Assembly (NCBI GenBank): GCA_009746045.1
Contig: RPFO01002182.1
Coordinates: forward strand, 1 to 63,792
Length of the DNA stretch: 63,792 nt
Source: Mesostigma viride
Lineage: Eukaryota > Streptophyta > Mesostigmatophyceae > Mesostigmatales > Mesostigmataceae
Direction of reading: 5' to 3'
The position numbers and the translations under genes were made by a program. Shown piece by piece: positions 33,180 through 41,776 of this stretch (positions within the stretch are counted from its first letter, which is position 1; every line of letters starts with the position of its first letter). The notes below the pieces were generated by a model. The model ran no database searches, was not told the DNA's origin, and was given only the letters and a program-made list of their open reading frames with translations.

Positions 33180-35290
33180 AATTCGGTGCAGGCCTACCTC
33201 GAGGCCCACCCCACCCACGCTGTCGTCAAGGTCGACTGCCACAACGCGTTCAACAGTCTGTCCCGCGCCAGCATGTTTGCGGCCGTCCTGGAGTCCTTCG
33301 AGGACTTGTACGCTTGGACAGCCGTGTGCTACGGCCAGCCCGGCCAACTGGTTCACATCATGGAGGACGGCACTCGCGGCGGCCTGCTGTCGCGGTCGGG
33401 CACCCAGCAAGGGGACCCCCTGGGACCCCTGTACTTTGCCGCCCCCCTCCAGGGTTGCCTCCAAGCGGTCCATGCTGCCCACCCGGCGGTCGCTATTCAG
33501 GCCTACTTGGATGATATCTACCTTCTGGGCCCTGTGCCGGACACCACCGCGGCTCTGCTGGCACTGCAGACCGCGGTGGCCGACATCAACCTCCAGTTGA
33601 CCCTGGCCAAGTGCGCGGTGTACTCGCCCCAAGGTGATTGCTCCGGCTTTCCGCCCCAGCTCTTGGGCCGGGACGAGCGCCTCCATGGGTTGGATGTCCT
33701 CGGCGTTCCGGTTGGCGACCCCGCGTTTGTCATCGATGCTCTGCGGGCCGCCCTCGAGGCACGCACTGAGGTACTGCCCTTGATTGCGCGCCTTCATGAT
33801 TCGCAGACCAAGGGTCTGCTTCTGTGGTTTTGCGCTCACCCTCGCGTCGTTCACTGGCTCCGGGGCGCTCTTCCGGCTCAGGTCCGGCTGGCCGCCGAGG
33901 GCCACGACGAACGCATCCAGTCGGCCTTGGCGCAGCTGGTCCCGGGCCCCGACCTCCCGCCACATGCTATTCGCATTGCCTCCCTGCCTGCACGGATGGG
34001 TGGCTGTGGTCTGACTCGTGCCGCCCGGCTGGCCCCAGCGGCATTTTTGGGCTCCGTCGCTCAGTCGTGGGCGGAAAGCTGCCGGCTCCTGCCCCTTTTG
34101 GCAACGGCAGCACCTGACCTCCTGGACCCCAGCAGCCCTTTGCCCTTCGTCACCGCCATCCAGGAGGCCTATGCTGAGATCCAGCAGGCCTGTTCTCCCG
34201 TCCGTGCCGCTCAGGCGGTACAGCGCCACCTCCCTCGCGGCACTCCCTCGGTCGCCTCCGTTCAATCTCCCGCCGCATTCCCTGCTCGCGTCATCGATAA
34301 ACACCAGAAAACCTACGCGGGTATTCTGCACACGGCTGATTGGATTGCTCTTTTCGCGGACCTCAACGCCCAGGGACGTGCGTGGCTGTTCTCGCTTTCC
34401 TTGCGGAGTGTGGGCTCGGCGTACCTTCGTGCTCTTCCCATGGCCCCCCCATTCGCCTTGGCTCCCAGCCACTACTCGGTGGCGCTCCGGCACCAGCTAT
34501 TTGCCCCGCAGCCTCTTGTTCCGGCCGGGCGGCCTTGTGGTAGCTGTGGGCAGCCGCTGGATCCCACGGGGACTCACTACCTTGCCTGCATGGGGGGCCA
34601 ACAGAATCAGAATTGGTATTTGTATTTGCACACTGTCCTCCTGACGGTGGTGCTCGCCATGATTCGGTCGGTTTTCCCCCACACGAACATCCGGTCCGAG
34701 GATGCGGATGGCGCTGCCTTCTATTCCCCCAACCACCGGCCTGACATCGTGGTGCTGGACTTTGAGGGGGGTGGCCGGCATCTGCTTATTGACGTTTCGG
34801 TGGCGCGGCCCTTGGCTCTTAGCCACGTGGCTGGGGCCTCCCTCACGGCAGGTTACACGGCGGACCGGGCGGAGCGGGCCAAGCTCCTGGCCTACGGCGA
34901 CGTCGGGCACCATCGTGTGGTGCCCTTTGTCCTGGAGGAGTTTGGGGCCATGGGGCCCCTGACCTCCGCCTTCTTCAAGGAGTGCTGCCGGCTCCGGGAG
35001 GACCGGCTGGACCTGGAGGGCCAGCGGGCCCCATGGTCGGCGCGGACCTGGACGTCATATTGGCGTCAGCGCTTGTCGGTGGCGCTGACTCGGGCCATGG
35101 CTGACATCATGCTCCGCCGTACGCGGGCTGATTTTGCGGTGCAGCAGGGCTATTAGGTTCCTCCCGTTAGGCGTTTCCATTGGTCTTATCGTAGTATAGA
35201 GCTTTGACATGGCTCTGTATATAGGTTTATAGCTGGGCGTTTGCTTTGGTTTGAGTGATTTCACTCTGCTGTAAGTAATTATATTTTTAA
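33180..35290 (+). mobile_element. LINE E, 5'-truncated, family 2
   Basis: It starts at AATTCGGTGCAGGCC, equivalent to about 30988 in LINE D, and runs at near identity to the same 3' end. The target AATATATTCCGATGG follows at 35291-35305. Confidence 0.93.
33186..35156 (+). CDS. LINE E polymerase (from motif A) and endonuclease
   Basis: A single intact frame of 656 codons that would begin without a natural start (TTG/GTG context). It covers VVKVDCHNAFNSLSR, QQGDPLGPLYF, AYLDDIYLLG, the CCHC and RPDIVVLD. It differs from LINE D at only a handful of residues, such as P/A after WLRGAL and A/T in FPHANI. It lacks the N-terminal zinc modules, so it is dead on arrival. Confidence 0.9.
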   Translation: MQAYLEAHPTHAVVKVDCHNAFNSLSRASMFAAVLESFEDLYAWTAVCYGQPGQLVHIMEDGTRGGLLSRSGTQQGDPLGPLYFAAPLQGCLQAVHAAHPAVAIQAYLDDIYLLGPVPDTTAALLALQTAVADINLQLTLAKCAVYSPQGDCSGFPPQLLGRDERLHGLDVLGVPVGDPAFVIDALRAALEARTEVLPLIARLHDSQTKGLLLWFCAHPRVVHWLRGALPAQVRLAAEGHDERIQSALAQLVPGPDLPPHAIRIASLPARMGGCGLTRAARLAPAAFLGSVAQSWAESCRLLPLLATAAPDLLDPSSPLPFVTAIQEAYAEIQQACSPVRAAQAVQRHLPRGTPSVASVQSPAAFPARVIDKHQKTYAGILHTADWIALFADLNAQGRAWLFSLSLRSVGSAYLRALPMAPPFALAPSHYSVALRHQLFAPQPLVPAGRPCGSCGQPLDPTGTHYLACMGGQQNQNWYLYLHTVLLTVVLAMIRSVFPHTNIRSEDADGAAFYSPNHRPDIVVLDFEGGGRHLLIDVSVARPLALSHVAGASLTAGYTADRAERAKLLAYGDVGHHRVVPFVLEEFGAMGPLTSAFFKECCRLREDRLDLEGQRAPWSARTWTSYWRQRLSVALTRAMADIMLRRTRADFAVQQGY

Positions 35291-35305
35291 AATATATTCC
35301 GATGG

Positions 35306-36059
35306 TATCTGCTATTTTCCGAGGATACACTAAGGAAATATATTATATTTCTGCTGCCCATGTGCGGCGTGGGCCTCAACAACAACGACAACTGGCTATG
35401 ACTGACGCCGCGCAGAGATTCTATTTTGGCCGAGGGCCACAGTATCCTAATACCATCCCGAAACAAATACGAGGCTCGAGCCCAGTTCCGGCTCATCGAA
35501 TAGTTGCGAAGCACCTGTTACAGTCGTGGCTGGTACAGTTGCGAATTACTATACGTGTTGGCGTTTTTCACCCGCATACGCTTCAAGGACTGAGATAAAT
35601 GTTAGCCCATAAAAACCGCCTGCGCGCGAGACCTTCGATGAATTCATAATCATGATTAGCTCTCAATATTGTGCCAGCTGCACCAAATATGCGCAGCTTA
35701 GACAGACTTGTCGTCTCCGTCCCGGCTACGCATGCCAACTGAGCCGACGCCGCCCGACTACTTCTGTGGCCCAGCACTGTAAACAGGACTTCATTTCCTC
35801 AACCGCTGGCGCAATGCTTCAGTCCCTCTTTATATTACCTCGCCTGCCCATGCCCGCGATTCGAGCTTTCTTGGGTGCGTACTTCAAATCTAGTGCAGTT
35901 AACGGAATTCTAGCCCCATGGCCACCGACAACTTGATCAGCCGACCCTATGGCTAGTGTTGAGTGATGTCCGACTGGCACGATGATGGAGAGGCACAACG
36001 GTCCGAGCCCCGCCAAAATGCAGCCTCGTAAGAAGGATCGACCCGAAAAGTGGCGCGAA
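35306..36059. other. unidentified stretch between LINE E and the gypsy element
   Basis: One open frame at 35302-35598 (plus) has QRFYFGRGPQYPNTIPKQIR and HRIVAKHLLQSWLVQLRITI. I do not recognise it. Minus-strand frames (35583-36016) are open but short. It could be old transposon sequence; nothing firm can be said. Confidence 0.3.
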
Positions 36060-36631
36060 TGTTACGTCGCGTAACAATTCGTTGTAGTTACGGACGTAAA
36101 TTAGGTCCTTGGCCTCGGTTGTTCCTAGGTTTACGTGTAGTTCTAGCCGGGACACAATTGTCCTCGTAACAGTACCGTGGTACATTGGGTGCTTTTGGGC
36201 GCCGCGCCGCGTACTTTATTAGTGGTCCTTATCCTTTGGTAGAATGTAGTGGACCGGCGTGCATCTTTGCACCTGCCTGTGTTTCTGTGTTTCTGAAGGC
36301 GAGGGCCAGGTCGGCCCGAGCCTGCTGGACCGTTGGTGACCATTTATGCACGTTCCACTCCTTGTGTGGTCACTCGGCGTGTGTTAAATGAATTAACACA
36401 TATTAGCTTGGGTCATGGCAGTGTAGTTGTGTTTCCTTCCTCTATTCCTGGAGTAAACGGGTTTGTGTAAATGGCTTATGGCGTATTACAGTAGCACATA
36501 GGTAAATGCATTGAAATCTGGATCGTCTCGTTCGTCTTTCGCTAGGGGTGTAACTAGAGGCGGCCTTACTAGTTTAGGTAGCATCAGGCCGGGTAGAGGT
36601 AGAGGTGGCGGTAGAGGCTTGCGGCGTAACA
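36060..36631 (+). repeat. 5' LTR of the gypsy element
   Basis: Starts TGTTACGTCGC and ends GCGGCGTAACA, an 11-bp inverted pair with one mismatch and TG...CA ends. One base after it, TGGACTCGGAGG suits a tRNA primer-binding site. Length is 572 bp. Confidence 0.7.
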
Positions 36632-36632
36632 A

Positions 36633-36650
36633 TGGACTCGGAGGGATTTT
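36633..36650 (+). promoter_or_regulatory. putative primer-binding site
   Basis: TGGACTCGGAGGGATTTT begins with TGG, the complement of a tRNA CCA end, one base after the LTR. I cannot name the tRNA. Confidence 0.45.
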
Positions 36651-37145
36651 AGATAGAGAGCGAGACGACGATCCCCTGCAACATACGTCATTGAATCAAC
36701 CCTTCCGCGGCTGGGAAAATGAAGACGACACCTACTTGACAGGTAATGGGCGGGTCGCCTGCGAGCTGGGGGGGTAGTGCTGCCCGATTCGGGACACGCC
36801 CTGCCTAGAAGATAGACCTGCTCGAAGCGGAAAATCCTTTTATAGATAGCTCCTTTCCCTCGTTTTGTTTTCCTGAGAAATGTTGCTTACTATCGTAGAT
36901 AGGTGATGGTTTCGGTTCGGTATTAGTGAGACGATTAGCGTCTTGGTAGTTTCCACCTTTTCCTTCGTGTTGCTGTTCATTAGACGGCCGCACTCGCAGA
37001 AATTCACTGGGTCGCTGACTTTAGGACTACGAGCGCTGGACCATTGCCGCCCTCGTCATTTCGGTGATCCAGATAACCCAGCTAAGTCGACTCCTACCCC
37101 TTCCACTCCTATCGTGACTACTCAAGAACAACAAGGTGCGTTACC
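36651..37145 (+). other. gypsy leader
   Basis: About 500 bases. A frame crossing the LTR border (to 36777) has RGRGGGRGLRR and DRERDDDPLQ. A donor-like ACAG/GTAATG near 36742 suggests it could be spliced to the short frame that ends at 37149 (TPSTPIVTTQEQQGALP). That frame's stop overlaps the next start as ATGA. Confidence 0.4.
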
Positions 37146-37538
37146 ATGAGCCAGCGGCGATCTTTTACTGCTCCTTCCCATTCTTCTAGCGATAATAGTC
37201 TAGCTAAATATTACGTAGTGATTACGCCTCAATGGTCCTCCATTTTCCTTTCTTGGTCCGACGCTAAGAAGATCGTCCAGAACCGTGTATACAACGTAAT
37301 TAGGTATAAGAAATTTATGACCTTCGAAGAAGCTCAGCAGTTCCTTATAGATCATAGCCAATCAGATTTAGGCCTGCACGTACGCCCTATTCCTCATGGT
37401 CGTCCTCCCGTAGAAGCTCTAGTCTTTGCTACTCTTCCTTCTTCTCCCCCTAAACGGGCTGCATCTTCATCTACCTCAAATACTCCTCTCACTTTGGAGT
37501 TTGGTTCCCTATCCATTACTGTTGTTAAAAAGGATTGA
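37146..37538 (+). CDS. accessory ORF with RNase H1 N-terminal hybrid-binding domain
   Basis: 130 residues. AKYYVVITPQWSSIFLSWSD followed by AKKIVQNRVYNVIRYKKFMT and FEEAQQFL matches the RNase H1 N-terminal (Cauli_VI) fold: a YYVV strand, a W before the helix, then KKF-T-EEA-FL. In RNase H1 this domain grips RNA/DNA hybrids. It occurs here as a separate small protein ahead of gag, with a Ser/Pro-rich tail, and with no RNase H catalytic part attached. Its start overlaps the stop of the preceding short frame (ATGA). A role with the hybrid made in reverse transcription is an inference. Confidence 0.75.
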   Translation: MSQRRSFTAPSHSSSDNSLAKYYVVITPQWSSIFLSWSDAKKIVQNRVYNVIRYKKFMTFEEAQQFLIDHSQSDLGLHVRPIPHGRPPVEALVFATLPSSPPKRAASSSTSNTPLTLEFGSLSITVVKKD

Positions 37539-37629
37539 TTTTAATTTTGTTCTTGCTTCAGACCTTCAAGGTTTTTCCTTTTTCCTTTGTTGCTTTCATC
37601 TAGATTCCTATTCCTTTACTTAATTAAAG

Positions 37630-37668
37630 ATGGATCCAGTGGGTGGAGATATGTCGCCTATACCTACC

Positions 37669-37699
<31 letters not shown>

Positions 37700-38750
37700 C
37701 CAATAACAATACTCGTGGTAACCGACGGGACTCCTTGGAAACGGTACACCATCTCACTCCTCAAGGTAATCTGCGTACCTCACCTCCTTCTCCTGTTACT
37801 GGTGGTCGCCGTCGTCCCTCAATTACCCCACCTACCTATGAACAACGTATGCAAGTCAGATTTAGTGATGACCCTTCCTTTGCCTTGAACCAGGCCCCTG
37901 CCCCTCCGGCAACCTTGGCTCAACCCTCCAGCAGGTCCTCACTAACTAACAATGCTTCTAGGCCTCCTTCCCACCCTGTGCCTTCCATGCCTGCCTTTAA
38001 CACGGGTCGTACCTCTGCCCGGCCCTGTCGGCACTTCTGGGCGCCCTAGTGCAGTTCCCTTTTACCCACCTGCTTCCTGGTCCTACCCTGATACGGCCTA
38101 CGAGGCTGCCCAGGTCCCTACCCGTGTGGCTGATTTAGAAGTTAACAGTGATTTCAGCACCATGCCCCTAGATGATAGAAATTATGATCATTTTGCCTAC
38201 TCCTCTCTTCGTGAGCAATATACTGTTCCCTTCTCCTATGGGCACCAGCCTGAAACGGTGGCCCCTTCTAGACCCCTACCCAAAACCTTTCCTATCCCTT
38301 CCTTCTATCCCGCTTATGTAGCAGTGGAAGATAGTGGCCCTATGGGAAAAACTGACTCTTCTAATCCCCCTAAGCCCCCTGCTCTTCCCCTCTTTGCCAA
38401 CCTTCCTAAGCTGGATGTCAAGTCTACCCCTCAACAGTTTTTCACTTTTATTATGTTGCTTACCCAGAACACAGAGTCGTGGCAGAATCATAATAGATGG
38501 CGTCTCTCTGATGCTGTACTAGTCCCTCACTATCTTACTACCTGCATTACTCCTGAGCTTGCTAACCTCACCCAGTGTGAGTCTTTGGCCTCTCATGCCT
38601 ACCCTAACTCTGTAGCAGAATTGTTTAAGCGTTTAGAGAACCATTTAGTCCCTCCTGATGCAGATTGGCAGGATAGATTAGCCTTTGGTACCTTGCAGCA
38701 GGGTACCAAATCCTTTAAGGAGTGTATGAAAGAGTTTGATGCCCAGATGG
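37630..38750 (+). pseudogene. gypsy gag, N-terminal part, cut by copia-1
   Basis: ATG at 37630 (MDPVGGDMSPIPT) with an Asn-rich tract and Ser/Pro-rich segment. A frameshift near 38020 moves to the frame that ends at the copia-1 insertion. The second part has the capsid-like block FANLPKLDVKSTPQQFFTFI, LTQNTESWQNHNRWRL and SVAELFKRLENHLVPPDADW. It is broken at 38750 by copia-1 (target GATGG) and resumes at 46930. Confidence 0.8.
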
Positions 38751-39394
38751 AGTTAGCATATTGGTGATGCAATATGCTAAGCATATCATACTTGAAGTGG
38801 CTTTTCCAACGCCGTTCTAGACGCCTCATTTGGACAAGGAACTTGAGAGTTATCAAGTCCCGAAGTAATGCCGCCGGACGCTACAGCAGTACCAGGACTA
38901 AGGACACGTGAGGGACAGGGCACGTGGCAGTGTTGGGTGAACCATCACACGTTACGTGTCACAGGACCGACTGTCACTAGGAGGTACTGTGGTCAATATT
39001 GGTTGATGGTACCAAGAATGTCACAGGACTTCAGGACTGGCAGTCCTGCAGGCCTGGGATGGACGGGTACTTGTCATGACGGATAAATCCAGAGCGTTAC
39101 TGTCATTCATGGAAGGACAGACGTCCTGGATTGATGCAACCAAGGAAATTGACAGTGGCGGACCTGCCAAGGCGTGCAAGGCCTGGCAGCAATGGTGAGA
39201 CCTAGAAAGGCTCGGACACAGCAGTGGCCAAGCGTCTTTTCCCAACACCGTCCGTGGGTGCTGCCGCCTCAGGCTAGTGACCACAGGGTAGTGAGGCAAC
39301 TGTGGTAAAGGTTAAAAGCCGCTGGTTGAAACCATGGCTCCATTCATCACATCTTGGGAAGACCAGAAACTCACTGATCCGCGTTCATCTAAAT
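38751..39394 (+). repeat. 5' LTR of copia-1
   Basis: 644 bp, starting AGTTAGCATATTGG and ending TTCATCTAAAT. The sequence after it (CGTATTACAGTCTGG) does not match the usual initiator-Met primer site. Confidence 0.95.
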
Positions 39395-39418
39395 CGTATT
39401 ACAGTCTGGTCGACGGAT

Positions 39419-40204
39419 ATGTCGAATTCGGACTCTGAAGCTAGGACAAACACCTTTGCGCGTGCAGCAACGGTAGCGGCGTCCAGTCCAGTACCCGCAG
39501 GAGGGCACGAGGACTCGGAGGAAGTGCGCCGAAATATTCGTGCGGTGTCGGCACCGGGCGAGTACGTCCGAGGAGCAGCCGAGCAGCTGCTGAGATTTCG
39601 CGAGGACCTCGCGGAAATCATCAGAAGGCTGCCAGCGTCTTGGCGGGCTGGCCACACAAACGCATTCGCGTTTGAGCAGGTGGTCACTCTGCTTTTGCAG
39701 ATAATTGCCATAAGCCTCGGGGGTGCCCGAGAGATAAACGACCTTGTCGCCAATCTCCGCCTTGGGGACGACTACACCGGCGTGCCAAACGTGGTGCAGG
39801 TCGCCCGGGACAGGCGGGAGGCCATCGTTCGTGGCAGTACGCAGGCGTTGGTGGCAGAGTGCCAGAATCTGGCGCACTCTGTCTTAGAGTTGACCAGAGG
39901 CGCTGCTGATCGTGTCTTCATTACTCTTAATCCCTTCTCCATCTACACTAGTCGGGATACTCCACATTCTCGCCGAGAGTTAAACCAGCTAAGTTTGACT
40001 GTCGACGTGGTTGGCGGTCGAGAGGTCTCAGCCGACGACGCCTTCTACGACTTCGTAGATCAGCCAGCAGGGGCGGTAGTACAGCCGGCCCAGAGGCGTC
40101 ACGAGGGCGACGGCTCTCAGGAGGGCCGTGAGCAGGCGCAGCGGGACGAGCTTAATCGCTACCACATTGACGACAACGTTGGTTTAGGTGAGGCCATTTG
40201 CTGA
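39419..40204 (+). CDS. copia-1 ORF1, unknown gag-region protein
   Basis: ATG 25 bases inside the LTR border; 261 residues starting MSNSDSEARTNTFARA. It is mostly helical in character, with YVRGAAEQLLRFREDLAEII, AFEQVVTLLLQIIAISLGGA and ALVAECQNLAHSVLELTRGA. It has no zinc knuckle and no domain I recognise. A frame one base back opens at about 40192 and runs to 40383 with RPVPTHDDQGQPLNPVEGPF, so ORF1 may be extended by a -1 shift or splicing. It could be the capsid part of a split gag. Confidence 0.65.
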   Translation: MSNSDSEARTNTFARAATVAASSPVPAGGHEDSEEVRRNIRAVSAPGEYVRGAAEQLLRFREDLAEIIRRLPASWRAGHTNAFAFEQVVTLLLQIIAISLGGAREINDLVANLRLGDDYTGVPNVVQVARDRREAIVRGSTQALVAECQNLAHSVLELTRGAADRVFITLNPFSIYTSRDTPHSRRELNQLSLTVDVVGGREVSADDAFYDFVDQPAGAVVQPAQRRHEGDGSQEGREQAQRDELNRYHIDDNVGLGEAIC

Positions 40205-40383
40205 GGTGGGGGCGTTCTCGCTGGATACGTGATTACGCGTATGGTTTGAGGCTTCCGGTGGTTATTAGGCCTGTGCCTACTCACGACGACCAGGGGCAGC
40301 CATTGAATCCGGTGGAGGGACCGTTCCACGAGCCAGCACCTGCACCGGTTGCAGGAGAAGCTTCGTCTGAAAACGAGGCTTGA
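40192..40383 (+). CDS. copia-1 ORF1 extension in the -1 frame
   Basis: It overlaps the end of ORF1 by 13 bases and has no good ATG (TTG at 40198). The composition (RWIRDYAYGLRLPVVIRPVP, then Pro/Glu-rich to the stop) reads as coding. Its position suggests it is the C-terminus of ORF1 reached by frameshifting, an intron or a mutation. Confidence 0.4.
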   Translation, partial: GHLLRWGRSRWIRDYAYGLRLPVVIRPVPTHDDQGQPLNPVEGPFHEPAPAPVAGEASSENEA

Positions 40384-40451
40384 GGGGGTGGAGGATAGGT
40401 GGAGAGTTTGCTGTTTTCTTGTTGCAAAGTTGGTCGCAGCCATTGTATATA

Positions 40452-40919
40452 ATGCCTAGGAGGGCAAGCCGGGGTGCGGCGACATTCGAGGAGCAACGGG
40501 AGCGAACGGCAGAGGAGGACATCGCCAGAGAGGAAGGGGAGGCGATGGAGGAGAGGGGCGTGGAGGCGCCAGCTGGGCAACCTATCCCAGAGATGGACCC
40601 CAGAGCCGGGAGAACACACAAGCGGTGGCGTGATGGGCAAGCTGAGGCGGAGAAAGTCAAGCGTGCCAGGCGACCTACGGAGGCAGTGGTGCTCACAACG
40701 CCTGGTGAGGAGGACGCCATCGTCACCCCAGGTGTGCGTGCTGCAAAGCAAGCTGCTGTTCACGATAGGGTGTCTGGTATGTTGCCCGAGCGTTTGGAGG
40801 CTAGGATTGACCCTCCCCAGGCACCACCAGTGCGTGTGGGGAGTGTGTTGCCTGGCACCCGTCCATTTTCTGATGCTGTGACAGTCATGAATGGGCAGAA
40901 AGCGCTCAACCCTCCCTGA
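40452..40919 (+). CDS. copia-1 ORF2, basic/acidic gag-region protein
   Basis: The ATG at 40452 gives MPRRASRGAATFEEQRERTA, charged and disordered, ending GTRPFSDAVTVMNGQKALNP. The gag frame downstream is open from about 40875 and overlaps the end of ORF2 in the -1 frame, so ORF2 and gag may be one protein joined by a -1 shift. No slippery heptamer is obvious in the overlap. Confidence 0.5.
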   Translation: MPRRASRGAATFEEQRERTAEEDIAREEGEAMEERGVEAPAGQPIPEMDPRAGRTHKRWRDGQAEAEKVKRARRPTEAVVLTTPGEEDAIVTPGVRAAKQAAVHDRVSGMLPERLEARIDPPQAPPVRVGSVLPGTRPFSDAVTVMNGQKALNPP

Positions 40920-40951
40920 AGCAAGACAACCTGGATAAATGGCTTGATGAC

Positions 40952-41776
40952 ATGAAGCTAGTCGTGGGCTCTGTCGCAGCAGGTGTGGATATTGTCAGGG
41001 TGTTTCACTCTTCCACCGCAAACAAGGGGTCGTCTGAAAGGGTCAATGACATGGCTAGGCATGCTCTGAAAGAGGGGCACACTTGGCTGCAGTTCCTAGA
41101 TGACATCAAGGAGGAGTTTTCTGACAGGGTTCACAATCTCACCATGGAAAAGAAGAGAGAATTTGATGAGTTTGAGATCAAGGGTGAGGTGGCTGCTGAG
41201 CTGGCCAGGTTTGAGTTGATCGTGGAGGCAGGCAAGAAGCAGGGCTTCAGTGTGACAGTCAGGGCAGCAGCAGACCACTTCTTTGATAAGATGGGCTTGT
41301 CAGAGGAAGGTAGGGCTACTGCTAGGCAGCTCTGTGATCTCACTGATGGCACCTGGGGGGCTCTGAAGCGTGTGATACTAAACTTCAGGACCCGGGTCCC
41401 TACCTGCAAGGGTATCAGTTCTCAGGGAGGGTCAGCGTCTCAGGCTAGCCAGGGCAAGAACCGTACCCCATCTGGGACACGGTATGGTAGCAGGAGAAGG
41501 AAGCAGGCCCAGAAGGAGCAGAACCAGGGTGGTGGAGGAGGTCAGCAGGGGAACCAGAATCAGGGGAACCAGTCTGGCAACCGTAACAGCCATCAGCAGG
41601 GTAAGGGTGGTGGCCAGGGGCAGAATAACAATCAGGCCTCAGGCAACCAGAACAAGCAGGACAGCAAGGCCCCAGGGGGAGGGTCTGGCAAGAGCAAGTG
41701 TTTTGCTTGTGGCAAGGAAGGTCACTGGAAGAGGGATTGCCCAAACAAGAAGAAGGGGCAGTCTGATCAGAAGTGA
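40952..41776 (+). CDS. gag: copia-1 gag with CCHC zinc knuckle
   Basis: 274 residues from the ATG; the frame is open further upstream (SLKQDNLDKWLDD). A helical region (FDEFEIKGEVAAELARFELI) is followed by a Gly/Gln/Asn-rich linker and one CCHC knuckle CFACGKEGHWKRDC near residue 250, the RNA-binding signature of nucleocapsid. It ends with a single TGA at 41774 followed by CTAG, and the pol frame continues in the same phase. Confidence 0.85.
   Translation: MKLVVGSVAAGVDIVRVFHSSTANKGSSERVNDMARHALKEGHTWLQFLDDIKEEFSDRVHNLTMEKKREFDEFEIKGEVAAELARFELIVEAGKKQGFSVTVRAAADHFFDKMGLSEEGRATARQLCDLTDGTWGALKRVILNFRTRVPTCKGISSQGGSASQASQGKNRTPSGTRYGSRRRKQAQKEQNQGGGGGQQGNQNQGNQSGNRNSHQQGKGGGQGQNNNQASGNQNKQDSKAPGGGSGKSKCFACGKEGHWKRDCPNKKKGQSDQK

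Noticed and set aside
36511-36777. Independent RGG-box gene
   Set aside because: The frame crosses the inferred LTR border and primer site and has no other support; treated as part of the gypsy leader.
38741-38752. copia-1 LTR starting at TGGAGTTAG, giving a TG start
   Set aside because: TGG is shared by chance between the gypsy flank and the purine tract; the GATGG duplication at both borders puts the first LTR base at AGTTAG.
38868-39086. Small protein in the copia-1 LTR (also at 46398-46616)
   Set aside because: The frame is present in both LTRs because they are copies; it has no ATG-linked domain and lies where promoter and U3/R sequence is expected.
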